Origin: Streptomyces sp. S.PNR 29
Lineage (GTDB): Bacteria; Actinomycetota; Actinomycetes; Streptomycetales; Streptomycetaceae
Direction: 5' to 3'
Assembly: GCF_030386795.1 (NCBI RefSeq)
Contig: NZ_JANUQM010000020.1
Span: forward strand, 1-64,000
Length of the DNA stretch: 64,000 nucleotides
In this document: positions 52,993 to 61,782 of the stretch, one piece after another
Numbering within the stretch: position 1 is the stretch's first letter
Layout of the letters: every line of letters begins with the position of its first letter
Notes under the pieces: generated by a model
Told to the model about the DNA's origin: nothing
The model's input: the letters and a program-made list of their open reading frames with translations, nothing else
Databases searched by the model: none
Translations under genes and position numbers: made by a program

Positions 52993-54239
52993 GTGAGTGG
53001 TGACCAGCCGGCGCCGGAGCCGTCGGCCTTCCCCGAGCGACGCTGGCTCTTACCGGCGGCGGTGGCCGATGACCTCGCCCCCGGCGCGGAAAGGGCCGGA
53101 AGGCGGCCCCGGCGGACCGCGCGCGACTGGGTCGTCGACTTCAGCTGCTTTCTGTTCGCCGTCGTCCTCGGCCTGCTGGCCGCGGACGCCCTGGAGGACG
53201 TCCCCACCCCGTACGCCGTCGTCGTCCTCGACCAGTGGCTCGGAGCGCTCGCCTGCGCCGCGGTCTGGCTGCGCCGCCGCTGGCCGGTCGGGCTCGCCGT
53301 GGCGTCGGTTCCGGTCGGTTTCCTGTCGAACACCGCGGGCGGGGCCTGCCTGGTCGCCCTCTTCACGCTCACCGTGCACCGGCCCTTCCGGTACGTGGCC
53401 TGGGTGGGCGGGATCAGCGTCGCGCTGCTCCCGCTCTTCTTCCGGCTTCGCCCGGAACCCGACCTGCCCTACCCCCAGGCGGTCGTCCTCAGTGCCCTGC
53501 TCACCCTGGCCATCATCGGGTGGGCCATGTTCGTGCGGGCCAAACGGCAGCTCATGCTGAGCCTGCGCGACCGCGCCGGCGCGCCGAGACCGAGGCCGGA
53601 TTGCGGGCGGAGCAGGCGCAGCGGCTCGCCCGCGAGGCCATCGCCCGGGAGATGCACGACGTGCTCGCGCACCGGCTGACGCTGCTGAGCGTGCACGCGG
53701 GTGCCCTGGAGTTCCGGCCGGACGCCTCTCGCGAGGAGGTCGCGCGGACGGCGGGCGTCATCCGTGAGAGTGCCCACGAGGCCCTGCAGGACCTGCGGGA
53801 GATCATCGGCGTTCTGCGGGCCGGGGAGCCCGACGACACGGGGCGCCCCCAGCCGACGCTCGCGGCCCTGGACACGCTCGTCACCGAGTGCCGCGAGGCC
53901 GGTATGAAGGTCACCCTCGCGCGCCGCGTCACCGACCCCGCCGCCGTCCCCGCCTCCGTCGGCCGCACCGCCTACCGGATCGCCCAGGAGGGCCTGACCA
54001 ACGCCCGCAAGCACGCGCCCGGCACGGAGGTCACCGTCTCCGTCACCGGCGCACCGGGCGACGGTCTCGCCGTCTCCGTCCACAACACCCCGCCCGAGGG
54101 CGAGGTGCCCCACGTCCCCGGCTCCGGGCAGGGCCTGATCGGTCTGACCGAGCGGGCCACGCTGGCGGGCGGCAGGCTGGAGCACGGCCCCACGGCCGAC
54201 GGCGGCTTCGAGGTGCGGGCGTGGCTGCCGTGGGCGTGA
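52993..54239 (+). pseudogene. NarL-type sensor histidine kinase split by a frameshift
   Basis: From GTG 52993 the first frame gives four or five membrane helices (FSCFLFAVVLGLLAADAL, GALACAAVWL, ACLVALFTLTV, WVGGISVALLPLFF, VVLSALLTLAIIGWAMF) up to LMLSLRDRA. The rest lies in another frame: RRAETEAGLRAEQAQRLAREAIAREMHDVLAHRLTLLSVHAG (phospho-His) and the ATPase domain (AYRIAQEGLTNARKHAPG, GSGQGLIGLTERA). One missing base near 53577 in GCCGGCGCG explains the switch; adding a C restores RARRAETE. Either a true pseudogene or a sequencing error in a GC run. The response regulator downstream is intact. Confidence 0.85.
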
Positions 54240-54324
54240 GGGGGCGACACCTCATGTACCCGTGCCGCCACGGCAGTTGACAACCCCGACCGCGCACGGC
54301 CCGGGACGTGATTACGTAAGCCCC

Positions 54325-55005
54325 ATGACTGCGATCAGAGTGCTCCTCGTCGACGACGATCCCCTGGTGCGGGCCGGACTGTCCTTCATGATGGGCGGCG
54401 CGGAGGACATCGAGATCGTCGGGGAGGCCGCCGACGGCGGCGAGGCCGAGGCGCTGGTCGACCGCACCCGTCCGGACGTCGTCCTCATGGACATCCGGAT
54501 GCCGGCGGTGGACGGCCTGACGGCCACGGAGCGGCTGCGCGGACGCAAGGACGCCCCGCAGATCGTGGTCCTCACCACCTTCCACGCCGACGAACAGGTG
54601 CTGCGGGCCCTGCGGGCCGGTGCCGCCGGATTCGTCCTCAAGGACACCCCGCCCGCCGAGATCCTCGACGCCGTGCGCAAGGTCGCGGCCGGAGATCCCG
54701 TGCTGTCGCCCGCCGTCACCCGCCAGTTGATGCGGCACGCGGCCGGTACCGCCGCCGACACACGCCGCACGCGCGCGCGTGCCCGCATCGACGTCCTCAA
54801 CGACCGCGAACGCGAGGTCGCCGTCGCGGTCGGCCGGGGCCTCGCCAACGCCGAGATCGCCGGCGAGCTCTTCATGAGCGTCGCCACCGTCAAGACGCAC
54901 GTCTCCCGCATCCTGGCCAAGCTCGACCTCAACAACCGGGTGCAGATCGCACTGTTGGCGTACGACGCGGGGCTGCTGGAGGAACGGGAGGCAGAAGGGC
55001 GCTGA
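54325..55005 (+). CDS. NarL/FixJ-family response regulator
   Basis: 226 aa from ATG 54325. REC domain: VLLVDDDPLVRAGL (acidic pair), VVLMDIRMPAVDG (phospho-Asp), VVLTTF (Thr), FVLKDTPP (Lys). LuxR HTH: LNDREREVAVAVGRGLANAEIAGELFMSVATVKTHVSRILAKLDLNNRVQIALLAYDAGLL. It pairs with the upstream kinase, which has a frameshift; if that is real, the regulator is an orphan. Converges on the dehydrogenase with a 13-nt gap. Confidence 0.92.
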   Translation: MTAIRVLLVDDDPLVRAGLSFMMGGAEDIEIVGEAADGGEAEALVDRTRPDVVLMDIRMPAVDGLTATERLRGRKDAPQIVVLTTFHADEQVLRALRAGAAGFVLKDTPPAEILDAVRKVAAGDPVLSPAVTRQLMRHAAGTAADTRRTRARARIDVLNDREREVAVAVGRGLANAEIAGELFMSVATVKTHVSRILAKLDLNNRVQIALLAYDAGLLEEREAEGR

Positions 55006-55018
55006 CGGGCCCTGGAGG

Positions 55019-56041
55019 TCACCCGAACGTCCGCTCGGCCTCGCCCGGGATCTCCGCAAGGCGTACCGGTCTGCGCGCGCGCCGGGACAGTTCACAGGCC
55101 TCGGCGATGCGCAGGGCCTGCAGCGCCTCGCGCCCGTCGCACGGGTTGGGCCGCTCGCCCCGCACCACTTCGACGAAGGCGTTGAGCTCCGCCTCGTAGG
55201 CGGGCCCGAAGCGCTCCAGGAAGCCGGTCCACGGCTTGTCCGCGGCCGGCGGCCCGGTCGGCTCGGTGGACGCGATCGGCGTCCGGTCGTCCAGTCCGAC
55301 GACGATCTGGTCCAGCTCCCCGGCCAGCTCCATGCGGACGTCGTAGCCCGCGCCGTTCAGCCGGGTCCCGGTGATCGTGGCGAGCGTGCCGTCGTCGAGG
55401 GTGAGCACCGCCACGGCCGTGTCGACATCGCCGGCCTCGCGGAACATCGCGGGCCCGGCGTCGGACCCGACGGCGTACACGTCCACCACCTCGTGCCCCG
55501 TCACCCAGCGCAGGACGTCGAAGTCGTGGATCATCGTGTCCCGGTACAGCCCGCCCGACAGCGGCAGATACCCGGCCGGCGGCGGCGTCTGGTCGCTGGT
55601 CAGCGCCCGGACGGTGTGCAGCCGCCCGAGCCGCCCCGACCGCACCGCCTCGCGGGCCCCCGTGTAGCCCGTGTCGAAGCGGCGCTGGAACCCCATCTGC
55701 AGGATCGTCCCGGCCGTCTCGACCTCGGCGATCGCGCTTAAGGTGCCCGCCAGGTCCAGTGCGATGGGTTTCTCGCAGAACACCGGCAGCCCGGAGCGCG
55801 CCGCCCGGCCGATCAGCTCGGCGTGGGCCGGCGTCGCCGTCGTGATCACCACGGCGTCCACCCCCCAGCGGTAGATCTCGTCGACCCCCGGCGCCGCCGT
55901 CTCACCCAGCCGATGTGCCAGCTCCTGGGCCCGCGAGGCGTCCGCGTCCGTGAGGATCAGGGAGCCGACCTCGCGGTGACGGCTGAGCGTGTGGGCGTGG
56001 ATGGTGCCGATGCGTCCCGTACCGATGACCCCGATGCGCAT
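55019..56041 (-). CDS. Gfo/Idh/MocA oxidoreductase, inositol 2-dehydrogenase-like
   Basis: 340 aa from ATG 56041. Rossmann start MRIGVIGTGRIGTIHAHTLSRH, FCEKPIALDLAGT (EKP motif with catalytic Lys), MGFQRRFDTGYTGAREAV, GGLYRDTMIHDFDVLRWVTG (catalytic Asp/His). The pattern is closest to myo-inositol or related polyol dehydrogenases. It is divergent from a GntR regulator with a TGTCCGGACA palindrome 42 nt before its start, so likely under its control. Confidence 0.85.
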   Translation of the reverse strand: MRIGVIGTGRIGTIHAHTLSRHREVGSLILTDADASRAQELAHRLGETAAPGVDEIYRWGVDAVVITTATPAHAELIGRAARSGLPVFCEKPIALDLAGTLSAIAEVETAGTILQMGFQRRFDTGYTGAREAVRSGRLGRLHTVRALTSDQTPPPAGYLPLSGGLYRDTMIHDFDVLRWVTGHEVVDVYAVGSDAGPAMFREAGDVDTAVAVLTLDDGTLATITGTRLNGAGYDVRMELAGELDQIVVGLDDRTPIASTEPTGPPAADKPWTGFLERFGPAYEAELNAFVEVVRGERPNPCDGREALQALRIAEACELSRRARRPVRLAEIPGEAERTFG

Positions 56042-56081
56042 GGAAACAAAGTGCGTGCCGAGCCCGTCGCTGTCAATCCAT

Positions 56082-56093
56082 ATGTCCGGACAA
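56082..56093. promoter_or_regulatory. GntR operator candidate, copy 1
   Basis: ATGTCCGGACAA contains the perfect 10-bp palindrome TGTCCGGACA. It lies between the divergent dehydrogenase and gntR genes. An identical 12-mer occurs at 56930-56941. Confidence 0.65.
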
Positions 56094-56142
56094 TCGAACT
56101 ACACGACTTCCCGTCAACCTCCCACGGGGCTACGCTCAGCCC

Positions 56143-56907
56143 GTGCCGAAACCAGAAGTGGACCCGACCGTGTCGCTCGACCTCAGTGTGGACCGGAGTT
56201 CTCCGGTGCCGTTGTACTTCCAGCTGTCCCAGCAGCTGGAGGCGGCGATCGAGCACGGCGCGCTGACCCCGGGCAGCCTGCTGGGCAACGAGATCGAGCT
56301 CGCCGCCCGGCTCGGCCTGTCCCGTCCCACCGTTCGCCAGGCCATCCAGTCGCTCGTCGACAAGGGACTGCTCGTGCGCCGCCGCGGGGTCGGCACCCAG
56401 GTCGTGCACAGCCAGGTCAAGCGCCCGCTGGAGCTCAGCAGCCTCTACGACGACCTGGAGGCGGCGGGGCAGCGCCCGGCCACCAAGGTCCTGGTCAACA
56501 CGGTCGTCCCGGCAGGCGCGGAGGTCGCGGCCGCGCTCGGTGTCGCGGAGGACAGCGACGTCCACCGGGTGGAACGGCTCCGGCTCGCGCACGGGGAGCC
56601 GATGGCCTACCTGTGCAACTACCTCCCGCCCGGCCTCATCGACCTCGACACCGAGCAGCTGGAGGCCACCGGCCTGTACCGGCTGATGCGGGCCGGCGGC
56701 ATCACCCTGCACAGCGCCCGCCAGTCCATCGGCGCCCGTGCCGCCACCGCCGCCGAGGCCGAGCGGCTCGGCGAGGAGGAGGGCGCCCCGCTGCTCACCA
56801 TGCAGCGCACCACGTTCGACGACACCGGCCGCGCGGTCGAGTACGGCACCCACACCTACCGCCCGACTCGCTACTCCTTCGAGTTCCAGCTGCTCGTGCG
56901 CTCCTGA
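56143..56907 (+). CDS. GntR-family (HutC subfamily) regulator
   Basis: 254 aa from GTG 56143. Winged helix: PLYFQLSQQLEAAIEHGALTPGSLLGNEIELAARLGLSRPTVRQAIQSLVDKGLLVRRRGVGTQVV. A UTRA effector domain follows (LSSLYDDLEAAGQRPATKVL, VHRVERLRLAHGEPMAYLCNYLP, YGTHTYRPTRYSFEFQLLVR). HutC-type regulators sense small metabolites such as sugars. Likely binds TGTCCGGACA copies at 56083 and 56931 to control the dehydrogenase, itself and the ROK kinase. Confidence 0.92.
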   Translation: MPKPEVDPTVSLDLSVDRSSPVPLYFQLSQQLEAAIEHGALTPGSLLGNEIELAARLGLSRPTVRQAIQSLVDKGLLVRRRGVGTQVVHSQVKRPLELSSLYDDLEAAGQRPATKVLVNTVVPAGAEVAAALGVAEDSDVHRVERLRLAHGEPMAYLCNYLPPGLIDLDTEQLEATGLYRLMRAGGITLHSARQSIGARAATAAEAERLGEEEGAPLLTMQRTTFDDTGRAVEYGTHTYRPTRYSFEFQLLVRS

Positions 56908-56929
56908 CCGGCACGCCGGATTCGTCGCA

Positions 56930-56941
56930 ATGTCCGGACAA
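56930..56941 (+). promoter_or_regulatory. GntR operator candidate, copy 2
   Basis: The same ATGTCCGGACAA 12-mer lies just after gntR and 160 nt before the ROK kinase. It implies that the kinase has its own regulated promoter in the 194-nt gap. Confidence 0.6.
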
Positions 56942-57101
56942 GGCGGCGGACTTCAGGGGCGCGCGTGCCGTGCGGACACGCGGCTGCGACCGCACGGCCG
57001 CGAGCCGACGCGGTGAAGGGGTGCCCCGGCAGATCACCCGGTACCGTCCCATCGCTCCCCGCCCCGGCATCCGGCGCACGCGTACGGCAGAATCGGGCCC
57101 G

Positions 57102-58250
57102 ATGAGCACCTACCGCGACTTCACCGCCCCCATCGGCTCCCGCCGTGCCCCCGTGCTCCGGACGGTCGGCACGAGGGAGCGCCGCTCGCACCTGACGGCA
57201 CCCCGCGTGCCGACGGTGGGCATCGACATCGGCGGCACCAAGGTGATGGCGGGTGTCGTCGACGCCGACGGCAACATCCTGGAGAAGGTCCGCACGGAGA
57301 CCCCGGACAAGTCCAAGAGCCCCAAGGTCGTCGAGGACACCATCGTCGAGCTGGTCCTGGACCTGTCCGACCGGCACGACGTGCACGCGGTCGGCATCGG
57401 CGCCGCCGGCTGGGTCGACGCCGACCGCAACCGCGTCCTGTTCGCTCCGCACCTGTCCTGGCGCAACGAACCGCTCCGGGACCGCCTCTCGGGCCGCCTG
57501 TCGGTGCCCGTCCTGGTGGACAACGACGCCAACACCGCCGCCTGGGCCGAGTGGCGCTTCGGCGCCGGCCGTGGCGAGGACCACCTCGTCATGATCACGC
57601 TCGGCACCGGCATCGGCGGCGCGATCCTGGAGGACGGCCAGGTCAAGCGCGGCAAGTACGGCGTCGCCGGCGAGTTCGGGCACATGCAGGTCGTGCCCGG
57701 CGGCCACCGCTGCCCGTGCGGCAACCGCGGCTGCTGGGAGCAGTACAGCTCCGGCAACGCGCTGGTCAGGGAGGCACGCGAGCTGGCCGCGGCGGACTCG
57801 CCGGTGGCGTACGGGATCATCGAGCACGTCAAGGGCAACATCGGCGACATCACCGGCCCGATGATCACCGAGCTGGCGCGCGAAGGCGACGCCATGTGCA
57901 TCGAGCTGCTGCAGGACATCGGCCAGTGGCTCGGCGTCGGCATCGCCAACCTCGCCGCCGCCCTCGACCCGTCCTGCTTCGTGATCGGCGGCGGTGTCTC
58001 GGCCGCCGACGACCTGCTGATCGGGCCCGCGCGGGACGCCTTCCGCCGCCATCTCACCGGGCGCGGCTACCGCCCCGAGGCCCGCGTCACCCGGGCCCAG
58101 CTCGGCCCCGAGGCCGGCATGGTCGGCGCCGCCGACCTGGCCCGCCTGGTCGCCCGCCGGTTCCGCCGCGCCAAGCGCCGCCGGGTGGAGCGGTACGAGC
58201 GCTACGAGAGGTACGTGGAGGCCCGCCGCGCGACCCGGGGGTCACTGTGA
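57102..58250 (+). CDS. ROK-family sugar kinase (glucokinase-like)
   Basis: 382 aa from ATG 57102, longer than the usual 310-320 because of a 35-residue N-terminal extension and a basic C-terminal tail (RRAKRRRVERYERYERYVEA). VPTVGIDIGGTKVMAGVVD (phosphate loop), VDNDANTAAWAEWRFG (catalytic Asp), GTGIGGAIL, GEFGHMQVVPGG, and zinc motif CPCGNRGCWEQYSSG are all intact. Expected to phosphorylate glucose or another hexose. The next gene overlaps by 4 nt (GTGA). Confidence 0.9.
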   Translation: MSTYRDFTAPIGSRRAPVLRTVGTRERRSHLTAPRVPTVGIDIGGTKVMAGVVDADGNILEKVRTETPDKSKSPKVVEDTIVELVLDLSDRHDVHAVGIGAAGWVDADRNRVLFAPHLSWRNEPLRDRLSGRLSVPVLVDNDANTAAWAEWRFGAGRGEDHLVMITLGTGIGGAILEDGQVKRGKYGVAGEFGHMQVVPGGHRCPCGNRGCWEQYSSGNALVREARELAAADSPVAYGIIEHVKGNIGDITGPMITELAREGDAMCIELLQDIGQWLGVGIANLAAALDPSCFVIGGGVSAADDLLIGPARDAFRRHLTGRGYRPEARVTRAQLGPEAGMVGAADLARLVARRFRRAKRRRVERYERYERYVEARRATRGSL

Positions 58251-58828
58251 CGGGTACCCTCCCGCATCAGCCCGGCCCCGCGGACCGGCCCGGGCGTCCG
58301 GCCGAGGACCGTCGCCACATGATCCGCCGCAGGGCGCTCACCCTGCTCATCATCGTGCTGCTGATCGGCATCCCGGCCGGCTACCTGGTGATCTCCGCCA
58401 ACCAGAGCCGCGACAGCGGCAAGGACAAGGAGGCGAAGTACTCGGCGACCGGGCTGACCGCGGGCTGGCCGTCGAAGCTGCAGCGTCGCCTCTACCAGGT
58501 GCCGGTCCCGCACCCCTCCGGCCAGGTCGCCTACTACGAGACGAACAACTGGAAGACCAGCCGTCTCTACGTCCAGTTCCAGACCCCCAACGCCGGCCTC
58601 GACGCCTTCCTGGCCGGCGTGGGCGTCACCCGGGACGACCTGAAGAAGGGCGACATCACCATCGGCGCCCGCGACCAGCGGATCACCGGCTGGAAGTTCA
58701 CGGGTCCGGGCCCGTGGCTGGGCCTCGTGCACCGGCAGAAGAACCCGGCGCCCACGCTGGACATCGTGGTGAGCATGTCCGACCCGAACAACCCGTTCGT
58801 CTACATCGTCTCGCGCACGGTCCCCTAG
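58247..58828 (+). CDS. Membrane-anchored protein coupled to ROK kinase
   Basis: 193 aa from GTG 58247, overlapping the kinase stop. Short Pro-rich cytoplasmic N-terminus, one membrane helix (ALTLLIIVLLIGIPAGYLVIS, about 29-49), then an extracytoplasmic domain of about 140 residues (VPVPHPSGQVAYYETNNWKTSRLYVQFQTPNAGLDAFLAGVGV...). No family recognised, but the coupling suggests function with the kinase or a lost sugar transporter. Confidence 0.7.
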   Translation: MTGTLPHQPGPADRPGRPAEDRRHMIRRRALTLLIIVLLIGIPAGYLVISANQSRDSGKDKEAKYSATGLTAGWPSKLQRRLYQVPVPHPSGQVAYYETNNWKTSRLYVQFQTPNAGLDAFLAGVGVTRDDLKKGDITIGARDQRITGWKFTGPGPWLGLVHRQKNPAPTLDIVVSMSDPNNPFVYIVSRTVP

Positions 58829-58886
58829 GTGTATTGACCTGGAGCGTTGTTCACGCGGCTGATCGGTGGCCGGCCGCCGGGGCCGA

Positions 58887-58909
58887 TTGTCAGACCCCGC
58901 CCGTAGAGT
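58887..58909 (+). promoter_or_regulatory. RecA-NDp-like (PafBC-type) DNA-damage promoter
   Basis: TTGTCA at 58887-58892, 11 nt, TAGAGT at 58904-58909. The actinobacterial LexA-independent damage promoter is TTGTCAGTGGC-N6-TAGNNT, so the spacing is exact; of the GTGGC part only the first G and last C match. It ends 45 nt before the SNF2 start codon, fitting a damage-response helicase. Confidence 0.6.
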
Positions 58910-58953
58910 CGAAGACATCTGAACCGACACACGGGCGGGAGGTGACAGGACGT

Positions 58954-61782
58954 ATGACCGACACGGCCGCGCCGGCCGAGCGCACGGGGGAGATCGCCGT
59001 TCCGGTGCGGCTCCCGGCCGTCTTCCTGCCCGCGCCCCTGCCGCGCGAGGGCCGGATCGCCTTCTGGGACCCCGACGGCGGGGAGCTGCCCGCCGACGGC
59101 ACCGAGCTGACAGTCGTACGACGCCACGGCACAGGAGTGCGGCGCAGGAGCACGCCGGCGCTGTCGCTCCCGCTCGGCGAGGCCCTGCCGCTGCTGGTGC
59201 GCGCCCGGCACGACCCGGCCGCCCACCCCGCCACCGCCTGCTGGGGCGCCGCCGCCCTGCACGCCCTGCGGCTCGCCGCGCGCGGCCGGCTGCTGCCCGG
59301 CCTCACGCCCACCGGACACGACGCCTGGCGTGCCGGCCCGCTGGAGCCGGACGACATCGCGCACCTGCGCGCGGTGGCAGCCGCCCTGCCGCCCGAGGGT
59401 CACGCGGTCCCGCTGCCCGGTCCGGGCCCCATCCGGCTGCCGGAGCCGGAAGCGCTGCTGCGTGCCTTCCTGGACGCGGTCGCGGACACCCTTCCCCGCA
59501 CCCCGGCCGCGCCGCACGCCTCGGGGAAACCCTTCGCGGCCCGCGAGGCCCAGCTCCTGCCCGACGCCCACGACTGGGCCGCGGAGGTCGCCGCCGGCAT
59601 GGACGCGGGCGTGCGGATCTCGCTGCGTCTGGACCTGTCGGCGTACGACCTGTTCGACGGTGACGGCAGCGGCGGCGCGCGCAGCGCGGGCGCGGCGATC
59701 GTCCAGGTGCACAGCCTCGCCGACCCCACCCTCGTGGCCGACGCGGCGGACCTGTGGGCGGGCGCCGCGGACGTGGCCTTCGGCCCACGCGCGCGCGTGG
59801 ACGCGGCCCTGGCGGTGCGGCGCGCGGCCCGGGTCTGGCCGCCCCTCGACCGGCTCGCCGAGCAGGACGTGCCGGACGTCCTGGCCCTGTCCGAAGAGGA
59901 GTTGAGCGACCTGCTCGGGGTCGCGACCGGCCGGCTCGCCGCGGCCGGGGTCGCCGTGCACTGGCCCCGGGACCTGGCGCAGGACCTCACCGCGACCGCG
60001 GTGGTCCGGCCGGCGCCCGGCTCGGCGACCGACGGCACCGGCTTCTTCGAGAGCGAGGAACTCCTGCAGTTCCGCTGGCAGTTGGCGCTCGGCGGTGACG
60101 CCCTCAGCGAGGCCGAGATGGACGCGCTCGCCGAGGCCCACCGCCCGGTCGTCCGGCTGCGGGACCGATGGGTGCTGGTCGACCCGGCCCTGGTCCGCAA
60201 GGCCCGCAAACGCGAACTGGGCCTGCTCGACCCGGTCGACGCGCTGTCCGTCGCGCTCACCGGCACCGCGGAGGTCGACGGCGAGACGGTCGAGGCAGTA
60301 CCGGTCGGCGCGCTGGCCGCCCTGCGCGAGCGCCTGACGGCCGGAGTGCGGCCCGCCGAGCCGCCCCCGGGCCTCAACGCCACCCTCCGCGACTACCAGC
60401 TGCGCGGCCTGGCCTGGCTCGACCTCATGACCTCCCTCGGCCTCGGCGGCTGCCTCGCCGACGACATGGGCCTCGGCAAGACGATCACCGTCATCGCCCT
60501 GCACCTGAAGCGGGCCCGCAGCGAGCCGACCCTCGTCGTCTGCCCGGCCTCGCTGCTGGGCAACTGGCAGCGGGAGATCACCCGCTTCGCCCCCGGCGTC
60601 CCCGTCCGCCGTTTCCACGGCCCCGACCGCACCCTGGAGGAACTGGACGGCGGCTTCGTCCTCACCACGTACGGCACCATGCGGTCGGCCGCCCCGGCCC
60701 TGGCCCAGCAGCCATGGGGCATGGTCGTCGCCGACGAGGCACAGCACGTCAAGAACCCGTACTCGGCCACGGCCAAGGCGCTGCGCACCATCCCGTCCCC
60801 CGCGCGCGTGGCCCTGACCGGCACACCGGTGGAGAACAACCTCTCCGAACTCTGGGCGCTCCTCGACTGGACGACACCCGGACTCCTCGGCCCCCTGAAG
60901 TCCTTCCGCGCCCGACACGCGCGCGCGGTGGAGACCGGCGAGGACGAGGAGGCGGTGGAGCGTCTGGCCCGCCTGGTCCGCCCCTTCCTCCTCCGCCGCA
61001 GGAAGTCCGACCCGGGCATCGTGCCCGAGCTGCCGCCGAAGACCGAGACCGACCACCCGGTCCCGCTCACCCGTGAACAGGCCGCGCTGTACGAGGCGGT
61101 GGTGCGGGAGTCGATGCTCACCATCGAGACCGCGCAGGGCATGGCCCGCCGGGGCCTGGTGCTGAAGCTCCTGACCTCGCTGAAACAGATCTGCGACCAC
61201 CCGGCGCTGTACCTGAAGGAGGAGCACCGGCAGGGAGACGACCGGCCGGCCGCCCGCTCCGGCAAACTCGCCCTGCTGGACGAGTTGCTGGACACGCTGC
61301 TCGCCGAGGACGGCTCGGCGCTCGTCTTCACGCAGTACGTCGGCATGGCCCGCCTGATCACCTCCCACCTGTCCACCCGCGCGGTCCCCGTGGACCTCCT
61401 CCACGGCGGCACGCCGGTCCCGGAGCGCGAACGCATGGTGGACCGCTTCCAGAGCGGGTCGACACCGGTCCTCGTCCTCTCCCTGAAGGCGGCCGGCACC
61501 GGCCTGAACCTCACCCGCGCGGGCCACGTGGTCCACTTCGACCGCTGGTGGAACCCGGCCGTCGAGGAACAGGCCACCGACCGCGCCTACCGCATCGGCC
61601 AGACCCAGCCGGTCCAGGTCCACCGCCTCATCACCGAAGGCACCGTCGAGGACCGCATCGCCGAGATGCTCCAGTCCAAGCGTGCCCTGGCCGACGCCAT
61701 CCTCGGCTCCGGCGAGTCCGCCCTCACCGAACTGACGGACCGCGAGCTGTCCGACCTGGTGTCCCTGCGGAGGCCGTCATGA
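58954..61782 (+). CDS. SNF2-family DEAD/DEAH helicase
   Basis: 942 aa from ATG 58954 (GGAGGTGA upstream). Residues 1-450 are the bacterial SNF2-associated region (SGKPFAAREAQLLPDAHDWAAEVAAGMDAGV, FFESEELLQFRWQLALGG). The core motor then follows: LRDYQLRGLAWLDLM, motif I DDMGLGKT, Ia VVCPASLLGNWQREI, II ADEAQHVKN (DEAQ form), III LTGTPVENNLSELWALLDW. The second lobe has LVFTQYVGM, LSLKAAGTGLNLTRAGHVVHFDRWWNPAVEEQATDRAYRIGQ. Translocates on duplex DNA. Its stop overlaps the SWIM gene. Confidence 0.95.
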   Translation: MTDTAAPAERTGEIAVPVRLPAVFLPAPLPREGRIAFWDPDGGELPADGTELTVVRRHGTGVRRRSTPALSLPLGEALPLLVRARHDPAAHPATACWGAAALHALRLAARGRLLPGLTPTGHDAWRAGPLEPDDIAHLRAVAAALPPEGHAVPLPGPGPIRLPEPEALLRAFLDAVADTLPRTPAAPHASGKPFAAREAQLLPDAHDWAAEVAAGMDAGVRISLRLDLSAYDLFDGDGSGGARSAGAAIVQVHSLADPTLVADAADLWAGAADVAFGPRARVDAALAVRRAARVWPPLDRLAEQDVPDVLALSEEELSDLLGVATGRLAAAGVAVHWPRDLAQDLTATAVVRPAPGSATDGTGFFESEELLQFRWQLALGGDALSEAEMDALAEAHRPVVRLRDRWVLVDPALVRKARKRELGLLDPVDALSVALTGTAEVDGETVEAVPVGALAALRERLTAGVRPAEPPPGLNATLRDYQLRGLAWLDLMTSLGLGGCLADDMGLGKTITVIALHLKRARSEPTLVVCPASLLGNWQREITRFAPGVPVRRFHGPDRTLEELDGGFVLTTYGTMRSAAPALAQQPWGMVVADEAQHVKNPYSATAKALRTIPSPARVALTGTPVENNLSELWALLDWTTPGLLGPLKSFRARHARAVETGEDEEAVERLARLVRPFLLRRRKSDPGIVPELPPKTETDHPVPLTREQAALYEAVVRESMLTIETAQGMARRGLVLKLLTSLKQICDHPALYLKEEHRQGDDRPAARSGKLALLDELLDTLLAEDGSALVFTQYVGMARLITSHLSTRAVPVDLLHGGTPVPERERMVDRFQSGSTPVLVLSLKAAGTGLNLTRAGHVVHFDRWWNPAVEEQATDRAYRIGQTQPVQVHRLITEGTVEDRIAEMLQSKRALADAILGSGESALTELTDRELSDLVSLRRPS

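Noticed and set aside
58825..61623. 932-codon minus-strand open frame opposite the SNF2 gene
   Set aside because: Antisense shadow caused by GC-rich codon positions; the SNF2 frame carries every helicase motif.
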